A stretch of DNA of 64,000 bases from Pseudocitrobacter cyperus (lineage in GTDB: Bacteria > Pseudomonadota > Gammaproteobacteria > Enterobacterales > Enterobacteriaceae): contig NZ_JAYMYY010000005.1 in the NCBI RefSeq assembly GCF_039889165.1, positions 1 to 64,000 on the forward strand, in the 5' to 3' direction. Of this stretch, positions 27,030-34,618 are shown piece after piece; position 1 is the stretch's first letter; every line of letters starts with the position of its first letter. The notes under the pieces are model-generated. The model was not told the origin of the DNA and ran no database searches. It was given only the letters and a program-made list of their open reading frames with translations. The position numbers were made by a program, and so were the translations under genes.

Positions 27030-27237
27030 CAAAGGTGCTATCATGAAACTGATCAACAAAATCATCGCTCTTTTCAGCTCTATGAATATCTCTTTCGGTA
27101 CTATCAACCACTAAGGTTGGAAGGCTGAAAACTCGTTTGCTGTGTTTCGTTTTGCGCTGTACCGCTAACTAAAACCACAACACATGCGGTGTGAACGAGA
27201 AGCAAACGAAAAAGGTCGCCAGATGGCGACCTTTTTT
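27030..27237 (+). ncRNA. Candidate small transcript (dual-function RNA) with structured 3' part
   Basis: Coordinates are inferred from a -10-like TATCTT (about 27020) to the terminator. After the 23-codon frame, TCGTTTGCT (27133-27141) can pair with AGCAAACGA (27201-27209). The overlapping CTCGTT (27132-27137) can instead pair with AACGAG (27194-27199). The two pairings exclude each other. No longer open frame is present. Its length and CRP control recall Spot 42 or AzuCR, but I see no sequence match to them. Confidence 0.5.
27043..27114 (+). CDS. Small protein of 23 residues, function unknown
   Basis: An ATG at 27043 preceded by AAAGGTG (27031-27037, 5-base spacing) opens a 23-codon frame ending in TAA at 27112-27114. 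The peptide starts MKLINKIIALFSSMN and continues with Ile, Phe, Thr and a C-terminal His. It is basic at the N terminus with an amphipathic hydrophobic middle, like many membrane-associated small proteins. I do not recognise it. Two CRP boxes upstream and an intrinsic terminator at 27214-27237 frame it as its own transcription unit of about 200 bases. It could be a small protein, a leader, or the reading frame of a dual-function RNA. Confidence 0.6.
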   Translation: MKLINKIIALFSSMNISFGTINH

Positions 27238-27238
27238 G
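27209..27238. terminator. Bidirectional Rho-independent terminator
   Basis: GGTCGCC (27214-27220) pairs with GGCGACC (27225-27231) around AGAT. T6 follows on the plus strand and, because of the A-run before it, T5 follows on the minus strand. It ends the small transcript in one direction and pelX mRNA in the other. Confidence 0.92.
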
Positions 27239-27251
27239 TTTATGTGCGGCG

Positions 27252-29399
27252 TTAATTTTTAGTCAGAAAATCCCCGGTCTTAAAGCTGCCATCCGCGTTA
27301 CGCTCCAGCGGTTGTGGCAGTTCCAGCGAGAGATACTCTTTGCTGTTTACGCTTTTCCCTTCAGTGATAAAGATGTTACTGGCATCAATATTCCCCACCA
27401 CCGCATCATCATATTTTCCGGGCGTTGTCCGCAGTGAAAGGTTGTCACTGAAGACGCCCTGCGTTGACGCATCGCCGTAGGGGCTCGGGCGGAAGATGTA
27501 GTTGAAACGCTGATTGTCGACGGCAACGTTGTTCACCACCACCAGCTTGCCCGGGTTAAAGTTATCGGTGAAACCATCAAGGTGGTTGCCAATGGCAATA
27601 CTGTTGCGGATCTCATGCGCGACTGGCTGCCCTTCTCCACCTAACTTAAAGCCGTTACTGGTGTTGTTACGGGCGATAGAGTTCTCAATGACTACCACCC
27701 CGTTGGCACCGTCTTCAATTTTGTTGAACAGATCGTAGCCGTCATCAATGTTGTCGTGTGAATAACATCCCTCCAGCCGGTTGCCTTCCCCCACGCGCAT
27801 CTTCACCGCAAAGCCGTCGGCATTGATCTTGCCTGGATCTTCATTGCCGAACGATTCCGAGTTCACAACCCGGTTGTAGCTGGCCCACAGTGGGCGACCC
27901 AGTTTATCCGGCGAGGAGATCTGAATCCCGGTATCGTCGTTGCGATAGGCCACAACGTTCTCGATCAGGTTATGGCTGCCCTGAATACGCAAACTCTTAT
28001 CTGTAATTTCGATACCGTTGAGATGCCAGTAGTTCGCGTCCAGCAACATACCGTGGATCACCGCTTTGCCGTCGGCCGTCAGCGCTTTCGGCTTATCCTT
28101 CAGGCCGCTGGCGCTGAGCGGTATATCTGTTTTCGGATAGCTTCCCGCGGCAAGGATAATTTTTCCGCCTGGCGGCAGCAGACTAATGGCCGTATTGAGA
28201 TCCAACGGCGACGCTTGCGTACCTTTCCCGTCTGCTTTTCCGTCAGGGGAAACATGCAACGTGTTGCCCGTGATTGTCGTGATGAGTTGCACGTCCATGC
28301 TCTGTGTTACCGGCTTGCCGTTTGTGGGCGTCCAGCTAATCAGGAAATTATTGTTCTCCTGAAGCTGAGCGGGCAGGGTAAACATTTCGCCTGCCTTCAC
28401 CGCTTTATCAAGCCCGATCACCACTTCGTTGTGACGCACGGTAAAGTTTCCGTCACCGTTGGCGCGCGCCTGTAGGATGTAATCCTTGCTCAGACTCTTA
28501 TCCGCGGAAGCAATCTGCATCACCGGCGGCCAGCTTTTCGCCACAAAAGGCGCGGATGCCACGGTTTGCGCAGGAGACGTGGTGAGTGACGCATCGCGAA
28601 CGGTGATTTTGGCATTGCGTGAGGCGAAGAAGCCAACGTAGTAATGTTGCTTATCCTGCACCGAAATAAGATCGGCGCGTGGCAGTTTTTCGCTGACCCA
28701 CGCTTCACTGCCCGCAGGGGCCCAGGCGGTAATGAAGCCTTCGTTGGTACGCTCAAGTTTCAGGCGGAAGGTCGGCGTCTTTTGCAGGTCAACTTCTTCT
28801 TTGTAGCTCACCTTATTTATCGCTGATCCGGCATTGCCCCAGGGTTGTGTGATGCCTTCGCGCGCGATGGCCTGTAGCTTCACGCGGTGAGCATCTTTTT
28901 TGTCCTGCGTCATGATGGCGTTCATCACCATGTTGGATGCGGCCGGGAACTCCTCGTAGCCCTCTTTCAGCGGCTCCTGACGCGGAGTGCCAATCACATC
29001 GCGTACCAGTAAACCCGCGCCCTCCTGTGCCGCCGGTTTGGCGCCGTTTTCCGGGCCAAACTGATCGACGGTCACCGTGGCTTGCAGTACAAAGTTTTCC
29101 TCTGCGGGGAGTTGGGTGTAGAAGAACGTCAGACCATCATGCGAGTTAGCAATCTTGCCACCGCGGCTTTCGAGGGTAATCGGTTTGCTCAAATCTGCCA
29201 TGCTGTTCGGGGTGAGCGTTTTACCCTCAATAGAGACGTTGTTCACGCCAACTTTTTCCGGCAGGACGTTAGAAGAGAAATTGACATCGGTCGATTGCCC
29301 AAAGGCAATCGCTTTCCAGATTGGTGCATCTGCGGCCTGTGCTGGTAGGGTGATAACGGCGCTGCACAGAGTTAAAGCCAGAGGTAATTTGTTTTTCAT
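27252..29399 (-). CDS. pelX: Periplasmic exopolygalacturonate lyase, polysaccharide lyase family 9 (PelX-like)
   Basis: A 715-residue pectate-degrading enzyme that releases unsaturated digalacturonate from chain ends. A Sec signal occupies about residues 1-22 (cleavage after AQA). The N-terminal half is a beta-rich accessory region. The C-terminal half (about 385-680) shows parallel-beta-helix repeats (NLIENVVAYRNDDTGIQI). Calcium ligands of the family appear as Asp528 and DDGYD at 552-556, with exactly the spacing of the Pel9A quartet. Lys585 in NGFKLGG is a candidate catalytic base. It resembles Dickeya PelX. The gene is absent here in E. coli. Two KdgR-like boxes precede it. Confidence 0.9.
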   Translation of the reverse strand: MKNKLPLALTLCSAVITLPAQAADAPIWKAIAFGQSTDVNFSSNVLPEKVGVNNVSIEGKTLTPNSMADLSKPITLESRGGKIANSHDGLTFFYTQLPAEENFVLQATVTVDQFGPENGAKPAAQEGAGLLVRDVIGTPRQEPLKEGYEEFPAASNMVMNAIMTQDKKDAHRVKLQAIAREGITQPWGNAGSAINKVSYKEEVDLQKTPTFRLKLERTNEGFITAWAPAGSEAWVSEKLPRADLISVQDKQHYYVGFFASRNAKITVRDASLTTSPAQTVASAPFVAKSWPPVMQIASADKSLSKDYILQARANGDGNFTVRHNEVVIGLDKAVKAGEMFTLPAQLQENNNFLISWTPTNGKPVTQSMDVQLITTITGNTLHVSPDGKADGKGTQASPLDLNTAISLLPPGGKIILAAGSYPKTDIPLSASGLKDKPKALTADGKAVIHGMLLDANYWHLNGIEITDKSLRIQGSHNLIENVVAYRNDDTGIQISSPDKLGRPLWASYNRVVNSESFGNEDPGKINADGFAVKMRVGEGNRLEGCYSHDNIDDGYDLFNKIEDGANGVVVIENSIARNNTSNGFKLGGEGQPVAHEIRNSIAIGNHLDGFTDNFNPGKLVVVNNVAVDNQRFNYIFRPSPYGDASTQGVFSDNLSLRTTPGKYDDAVVGNIDASNIFITEGKSVNSKEYLSLELPQPLERNADGSFKTGDFLTKN

Positions 29400-29439
29400 A
29401 TTATATTCCTGAATGGTTTCCCGCTGCGATTATCACCAA

Positions 29440-29459
29440 TTTGAAATGCTGTTTCTTTT
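29440..29459 (-). promoter_or_regulatory. KdgR-like box, proximal to pelX
   Basis: On the minus strand the sequence reads AAAGAAACAGCATTTCAAAT. It fits the KdgR pattern of GAAAC and GTTTC-type half-sites and lies 41-60 bases before the pelX ATG. It is imperfect at the outer bases. Confidence 0.5.
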
Positions 29460-29480
29460 TTGCAGGTCACAAAATAGCTT

Positions 29481-29501
29481 AAATAAAACACCGTTTTATT
29501 T
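29481..29501 (-). promoter_or_regulatory. KdgR-like box, distal to pelX
   Basis: A perfect inverted repeat: AAATAAAAC (29481-29489), a 3-base spacer, then GTTTTATTT (29493-29501). This matches the published KdgR consensus of AATRAAAY and RTTTYATT half-sites. It lies 82-102 bases before the pelX start. KdgR represses pectinolysis genes until 2-keto-3-deoxygluconate appears. Confidence 0.65.
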
Positions 29502-29744
29502 CTAAGCGATCTTTATTCAGGTGGCAAAAGAAGAGCCTAAGCAGTGGCATAGCGCGTAATTCGGCGTTCTGGCTAAACTTTTACAAGACAAAACGTTTTA
29601 TGATGGTCGAAAATGGGCTCAGAAAGGCGTCTAACAACAGACGGTTGACCGTTTTAACAGCAGACCATTTCATGATGAAAAATATGTAGAATTTTCAAGG
29701 TGAAATGGGGTTTACTTCCTACTTAATTTACAGACAGGATGCAT
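29502..29744 (+). promoter_or_regulatory. Upstream region of glmU
   Basis: AT-rich region before glmU. In E. coli two NagC sites activate glmUS here, but I could not place a NagC box with confidence. AAAACGTTTT near 29589-29599 is a short palindrome of unknown meaning. AGGA at 29736-29739 is the ribosome site of glmU. Confidence 0.4.
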
Positions 29745-31115
29745 ATGTCTAACAGTACAATGAGCGTCGTGATCCTTGCCGCTGGCAAAGGCACCCGCAT
29801 GTATTCCGAACTTCCAAAAGTGCTGCACACCCTGGCAGGAAAGCCAATGGTGCAACACGTCATTGATGCTGCCAATAAATTAGGCGCAGCGCAGGTTCAT
29901 CTGGTGTATGGCCACGGCGGCGAACTACTCAAAAAAACGCTGTCTGACGGCAAGCTGAACTGGGTGCTTCAGGCAGAGCAACTGGGCACGGGCCATGCGA
30001 TGCAGCAGGCCGCCCCGTTCTTTGCTGATGATGAAGATATCCTGATGCTTTACGGCGATGTACCGCTGATTTCCATTGAGACGCTGCAACGCCTGCGCGA
30101 CGCGAAACCGCAGGGCGGCATTGGCCTGCTGACCGTCAAGCTCGACGATCCTACCGGCTATGGCCGCATCACCCGCGAAAATGGCAAGGTGACCGGCATT
30201 GTTGAGCATAAAGATGCCACTGACGAGCAGCGCCAGATCGCGGAAATTAACACCGGCATTCTGATTGCCAATGGCGCGGATATGAAGCGCTGGCTGTCGA
30301 AGCTCAACAACAATAATGCGCAGGGTGAGTTCTACATTACCGACATAATCGCGCTGGCGTATCAGGAAGGGCGTGAAATTGCCGCCGTACATCCTGACCG
30401 CCTGAGCGAAGTGGAGGGTGTCAACAACCGCCTGCAACTCTCTCGCCTTGAACGCGTTTACCAGTCTGAGCAGGCTGAAAAGCTGCTGCTGGCTGGCGTC
30501 ATGCTGCGCGACCCGGCGCGTTTTGATCTCCGTGGTACCCTTTCTCACGGGCGTGATGTCGAAATTGACGCTAACGTTATTCTTGAAGGCGACGTTACGC
30601 TTGGCAACCGCGTGAAAATTGGCGCCGGCTGCGTGATTAAAAACGCGGTAATTGGCGATGATTGCGAAATCAGCCCCTACAGCGTGGTGGAAGATGCGCG
30701 ACTTGACGCCGCCTGCACCATCGGCCCGTTTGCGCGTCTGCGCCCGGGGGCTGAACTGCTGGAAGGCGCGCACGTCGGCAACTTCGTCGAAATGAAAAAA
30801 GCGCGTCTGGGTAAAGGCTCAAAAGCGGGTCATCTGTCCTACCTGGGTGACGCGGAAATTGGCGACAACGTCAATATCGGTGCGGGTACCATCACCTGTA
30901 ACTATGACGGTGCCAATAAATTCAAAACGATAATTGGTGATGACGTGTTTGTCGGTTCTGATACGCAACTGGTGGCACCGGTTACCGTCGGCAATGGCGT
31001 GACCATCGCCGCAGGCACCACCGTTACGCGTAATGTTGCTGATAACGAACTGGTTTTAAGCCGTGTACCGCAGGTTCATAAACAGGGCTGGCAGCGTCCG
31101 GTAAAGAAAACGTAA
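29745..31115 (+). CDS. glmU: Bifunctional UDP-N-acetylglucosamine diphosphorylase/glucosamine-1-phosphate acetyltransferase
   Basis: Makes UDP-GlcNAc for peptidoglycan and LPS. The 456 residues hold two domains. The N-terminal uridyltransferase (residues 1-227) has LAAGKGTRMYSELPKVLH and Mg-binding LYGDVPL. The C-terminal left-handed beta helix (about 250-450) of hexapeptide repeats contains the catalytic His region AGHLSYLGDAEIG and GAGTITCNYDG. I use the second ATG (29745, MSNSTMSVV), since the first at 29739 overlaps the ribosome site. It is followed by glmS, 203 bases on. Confidence 0.97.
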   Translation: MSNSTMSVVILAAGKGTRMYSELPKVLHTLAGKPMVQHVIDAANKLGAAQVHLVYGHGGELLKKTLSDGKLNWVLQAEQLGTGHAMQQAAPFFADDEDILMLYGDVPLISIETLQRLRDAKPQGGIGLLTVKLDDPTGYGRITRENGKVTGIVEHKDATDEQRQIAEINTGILIANGADMKRWLSKLNNNNAQGEFYITDIIALAYQEGREIAAVHPDRLSEVEGVNNRLQLSRLERVYQSEQAEKLLLAGVMLRDPARFDLRGTLSHGRDVEIDANVILEGDVTLGNRVKIGAGCVIKNAVIGDDCEISPYSVVEDARLDAACTIGPFARLRPGAELLEGAHVGNFVEMKKARLGKGSKAGHLSYLGDAEIGDNVNIGAGTITCNYDGANKFKTIIGDDVFVGSDTQLVAPVTVGNGVTIAAGTTVTRNVADNELVLSRVPQVHKQGWQRPVKKT

Positions 31116-31131
31116 TACCTGAAATTTGTTG

Positions 31132-31159
31132 GCCGGGTAAGGCATAGTCGCTATCCGGC
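31132..31159. repeat. REP-type palindrome between glmU and glmS
   Basis: GCCGGGTAAGGC at 31132-31143 forms an imperfect palindrome with the GCTATCCGGC ending at 31159, resembling REP units. It lies 16 bases after the glmU stop, near where RNase E separates the two cistrons in E. coli. Confidence 0.65.
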
Positions 31160-31269
31160 AGACACTGGGGATGAGGAGATAACATAATCTCCCGCCCATA
31201 AAAGCAGTACCTATAAAAATAACCCCACTCTCTACAAAGGCTCGGGGCGCCCGAAAATACGGGCAAACA

Positions 31270-31318
31270 GGTTGACCGACAACGACAGGCATATCGCCTA
31301 AATCGGAATTAAAAAACT
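31270..31318 (+). promoter_or_regulatory. glmS translational control leader
   Basis: A small hairpin AGGC (31287-31290) with GCCT (31296-31299) lies just upstream of a weak ribosome site (GGAA at 31304-31307) and the glmS ATG. In E. coli the sRNA GlmZ pairs here and opens an inhibitory stem. The leader sequence looks very like the E. coli one. No glmS ribozyme is present. Confidence 0.5.
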
Positions 31319-33148
31319 ATGTGTGGAATTGTAGGCGCAGTCGCGCAACGTGATGTAGCTGAGATCCTTCTCGAAGGTTTACGTCGTCTGGAATACCGTG
31401 GTTACGACTCTGCGGGTCTGGCAGTGGTCGATGAAAAGGGCAACATGACCCGTCTGCGTCGTCTGGGCAAAGTCCAGATGCTCTCTCAGGCGGCGGAAGA
31501 ACACCCGCTTCACGGCGGCACCGGTATTGCTCACACCCGTTGGGCAACGCACGGCGAACCATCAGAAACCAACGCGCATCCGCATGTTTCTGAACACATT
31601 GTGGTGGTGCATAACGGCATCATCGAAAACCATGAACCGCTGCGCGAAATGTTGCAGGGTCGTGGCTATACCTTCGTGTCCGAAACCGACACTGAAGTGA
31701 TCGCACACCTGGTGCACTGGGAAATGGAACAGGGCGGCACGCTGCGTGAAGCGGTGTTACGCGCTATCCCGCAACTGCGTGGCGCTTACGGCACCGTTAT
31801 TATGGATACCCGTAATCCGGAAACGCTGCTGGCTGCGCGTTCAGGTAGCCCGCTGGTCATCGGTCTGGGGATGGGTGAAAACTTTATCGCTTCTGACCAA
31901 CTGGCGCTGCTGCCGGTGACTCGTCGCTTCATCTTCCTTGAAGAGGGCGATATCGCCGAAGTGACCCGTCGCTCTGTTACCGTCTTCGACAAATCTGGCG
32001 CAGAAGTAAAACGTCAGGATATCGAATCCAGTCTGCAATATGATGCGGGCGATAAAGGTATTTACCGCCACTACATGCAGAAAGAGATTTACGAGCAGCC
32101 GAACGCCATCAAAAACACCCTCACCGGACGCATCAGTCACGGCCAGGTTGATTTGAGTGAACTGGGCCCGAACGCTGACGAACTGCTGGCGAAAGTGGAG
32201 CATATCCAGATCATCGCGTGCGGCACGTCTTATAACTCCGGGATGGTTTCTCGCTACTGGTTTGAATCACTGGCAGGGGTTCCGTGCGACGTGGAAATCG
32301 CTTCTGAATTTCGCTATCGCAAATCAGCCGTGCGTCGTAATAGCCTGATGATCACCCTGTCTCAGTCTGGTGAAACGGCAGATACCCTCGCGGGCCTGCG
32401 TCTGTCGAAAGAGCTGGGATATCTGGGATCGCTGGCTATTTGTAACGTGCCGGGCTCTTCGCTGGTGCGTGAATCCGACCTGTCGATGATGACCAATGCC
32501 GGTACTGAAATCGGTGTAGCGTCCACCAAAGCATTTACCACTCAGCTTACCGTTCTGCTGATGCTGGTGGCGAAACTGGCTCACCTGAAAGGTCTCGATG
32601 CTTCCGTTGAGCACGACATCGTTCATGGCCTGCAGGCGCTGCCGAGCCGTATCGAGCAGATGCTGTCGCAAGATAAACGCATTGAAGCGCTGGCCGAAGA
32701 TTTCTCCGACAAACATCATGCGCTGTTCCTGGGCCGTGGCGATCAGTACCCAATTGCGCTGGAAGGCGCGCTGAAGCTGAAAGAGATCTCTTATATTCAT
32801 GCGGAAGCCTACGCCGCAGGCGAGCTGAAACACGGCCCGCTGGCGCTGATTGACGCGGATATGCCGGTTATCGTGGTTGCGCCGAACAACGAACTGCTGG
32901 AAAAACTGAAATCCAACATTGAAGAAGTTCGCGCGCGTGGTGGCCAACTCTATGTCTTCGCTGACCAGGATGCGGCTTTCACCAATAGCGACAACATGCA
33001 CATCATTGAGATGCCGCACGTTGAAGAGGTGATTGCGCCAATCTTCTACACCGTGCCGCTGCAACTGCTGGCGTATCACGTCGCGCTGATTAAAGGCACC
33101 GACGTTGACCAGCCGCGTAACCTGGCAAAATCGGTGACTGTAGAGTAA
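31319..33148 (+). CDS. glmS: Glutamine-fructose-6-phosphate aminotransferase (isomerizing)
   Basis: First step of amino-sugar synthesis: fructose-6-phosphate plus glutamine gives glucosamine-6-phosphate. The 609 residues match E. coli. The catalytic Cys is exposed after Met removal (MCGIVGAV). The N-terminal class II glutaminase domain (about 1-240) has RWATHGEPSETNAHPH. Two SIS sugar-isomerase domains follow (about 290-430 and 460-600, CGTSYNSG and LSQSGETADT). It is co-transcribed with glmU. Confidence 0.98.
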   Translation: MCGIVGAVAQRDVAEILLEGLRRLEYRGYDSAGLAVVDEKGNMTRLRRLGKVQMLSQAAEEHPLHGGTGIAHTRWATHGEPSETNAHPHVSEHIVVVHNGIIENHEPLREMLQGRGYTFVSETDTEVIAHLVHWEMEQGGTLREAVLRAIPQLRGAYGTVIMDTRNPETLLAARSGSPLVIGLGMGENFIASDQLALLPVTRRFIFLEEGDIAEVTRRSVTVFDKSGAEVKRQDIESSLQYDAGDKGIYRHYMQKEIYEQPNAIKNTLTGRISHGQVDLSELGPNADELLAKVEHIQIIACGTSYNSGMVSRYWFESLAGVPCDVEIASEFRYRKSAVRRNSLMITLSQSGETADTLAGLRLSKELGYLGSLAICNVPGSSLVRESDLSMMTNAGTEIGVASTKAFTTQLTVLLMLVAKLAHLKGLDASVEHDIVHGLQALPSRIEQMLSQDKRIEALAEDFSDKHHALFLGRGDQYPIALEGALKLKEISYIHAEAYAAGELKHGPLALIDADMPVIVVAPNNELLEKLKSNIEEVRARGGQLYVFADQDAAFTNSDNMHIIEMPHVEEVIAPIFYTVPLQLLAYHVALIKGTDVDQPRNLAKSVTVE

Positions 33149-33158
33149 TCACTCACTC

Positions 33159-33187
33159 AGGCTCCACCTTCGGGTGGAGCTTTTTTA
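33159..33187 (+). terminator. Rho-independent terminator of glmUS
   Basis: GCTCCACC (33161-33168) pairs with GGTGGAGC (33173-33180) around a TTCG tetraloop, followed by T6. It lies 12 bases after the glmS stop. Confidence 0.95.
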
Positions 33188-33342
33188 CGCCATTCCCCGC
33201 CTGAGATTTATGACAATCTGCCATTTTCAGCTACTGTTTCTGATGTCATATAAAGAAAATATTGCTGAAATCTGAAATTCGCAAAACCTGATAACAACTT
33301 GAATTTAATAATATTTATATCTATGTTTGCGGTAAGTTCTTC

Positions 33343-33399
33343 CTTGTCATAAAACTGTCATATTCCATACATATAACTGTCACCTGTTTGTCCTATTTT
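33343..33399 (+). promoter_or_regulatory. PhoB-dependent promoter of pstSCAB-phoU (two Pho boxes)
   Basis: Pho box 1 lies at 33343-33360 (CTTGTCATAAAACTGTCA) and box 2 at 33366-33383 (CATACATATAACTGTCAC). Each has the direct TGTCA or CATA repeats with 11-base periodicity, and they replace the -35. TATTTT at 33394-33399 is the -10. The arrangement matches E. coli pstS almost base for base. The 33188-33342 stretch holds nothing else I can identify. Confidence 0.93.
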
Positions 33400-33450
33400 G
33401 CTCACAGTAGCCACTCAAACAATGCTTTATGAATCCTTCCAGGAGACATT

Positions 33451-34491
33451 ATGAAAGTTATGCGTACCACCGTCGCAACTGTTGTCGCCGCGACCTTATC
33501 GATGAGTGCTTTCTCTGTGTTTGCAGCAGCAAGCCTGACTGGCGCAGGTGCAACATTCCCGGCGCCGGTGTATGCCAAATGGGCTGATACCTACCAGAAA
33601 GAGACCGGTAACAAGGTGAACTACCAGGGGATCGGTTCTTCCGGTGGCGTAAAACAGATCAATGCTCACACGGTTGATTTTGGTGCATCCGATGCCCCGC
33701 TGTCTGACGAAAAACTGGCGCAGGAAGGCCTGTTCCAGTTCCCGACCGTTATCGGCGGTGTGGTTCTGGCAGTAAACATTCCGGGTCTGAAGTCTGGCGA
33801 GCTGGTGCTGGATGGTAAAACTCTGGGTGACATCTACCTGGGCAAAATCAAGAAGTGGGATGACGAAGCCATCACCAAACTGAACCCGGGTGTGAAACTG
33901 CCTTCGCAGAATATCGCCGTGGTGCGTCGTGCGGATGGTTCCGGTACTTCCTTCGTCTTCACCAGCTACCTGGCGAAAGTGAACGAAGAGTGGAAATCGA
34001 AAGTCGGCGCGGGCTCTACCGTAAACTGGCCGACGGGTCTTGGCGGTAAAGGCAACGACGGTATCGCCGCGTTCGTCCAGCGTCTGCCGGGTGCGATTGG
34101 TTATGTCGAGTACGCTTACGCGAAACAGAATAACCTGGCCTACACCAAAATTGTTTCTGCCGACGGTAAGCCGGTAAGCCCGACCGAAGAGAGCTTCTCT
34201 AACGCCGCCAAAGGCGTCGACTGGAGCAAATCCTTCGCCCAGGATCTGACAAACCAGAAAGGTGACGATGTGTGGCCGATTACCTCCACCACCTTCATCC
34301 TGGTACATAAAGAGCAGAAGAAACCTGAGCAGGGTGTTGAAGTACTGAAGTTCTTCGACTGGGCTTACAAAAACGGCGCGAAACAGGCTAATGACCTGGA
34401 TTATGCTTCACTGCCGGACAGCGTGGTAGAACAGGTTCGTGCAGCATGGAAAACCAGTGTGAAAGACAGCAGCGGTAAAGCGCTGTACTAA
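33451..34491 (+). CDS. pstS: Phosphate-binding periplasmic protein PstS
   Basis: High-affinity phosphate receptor of the Pst importer. The 346 residues start with a Sec signal (about 1-25, cleavage after VFA). The mature protein begins near ASLTGAGATFPAPVY. Phosphate-contact motifs are GATFPAP, GSSGGVKQI, VDFGASDAPLS and RADGSGTSF. AGGAG is the ribosome site. It is the first gene of the Pho-regulated operon. Confidence 0.98.
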   Translation: MKVMRTTVATVVAATLSMSAFSVFAAASLTGAGATFPAPVYAKWADTYQKETGNKVNYQGIGSSGGVKQINAHTVDFGASDAPLSDEKLAQEGLFQFPTVIGGVVLAVNIPGLKSGELVLDGKTLGDIYLGKIKKWDDEAITKLNPGVKLPSQNIAVVRRADGSGTSFVFTSYLAKVNEEWKSKVGAGSTVNWPTGLGGKGNDGIAAFVQRLPGAIGYVEYAYAKQNNLAYTKIVSADGKPVSPTEESFSNAAKGVDWSKSFAQDLTNQKGDDVWPITSTTFILVHKEQKKPEQGVEVLKFFDWAYKNGAKQANDLDYASLPDSVVEQVRAAWKTSVKDSSGKALY

Positions 34492-34510
34492 CGGGAAATA
34501 TTGACGAAAA

Positions 34511-34582
34511 TGGCGGGTAGCGCTGCGCTAACCCGCCCTACGGTTAACACTGTAGGCCCGATAAGCGTTTGCGCCATCGGGC
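34511..34582. repeat. Hairpin and REP element between pstS and pstC
   Basis: GGCGGGT (34512-34518) pairs with ACCCGCC (34531-34537). The REP palindrome GCCCGAT at 34556-34562 pairs with ATCGGGC ending at 34582. Such 3' structures protect the upstream cistron, fitting the excess of PstS over the permease. Confidence 0.78.
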
Positions 34583-34618
34583 AACTTCGTAAAACGCGTT
34601 TAACGGAAAGAGTGATTT

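Noticed and set aside
29580..29605. Palindromic AAAACGTTTT upstream of glmU as a NagC site
   Set aside because: It lacks the wider AT-rich NagC pattern. A NagC site is expected in this region but I cannot place it honestly.
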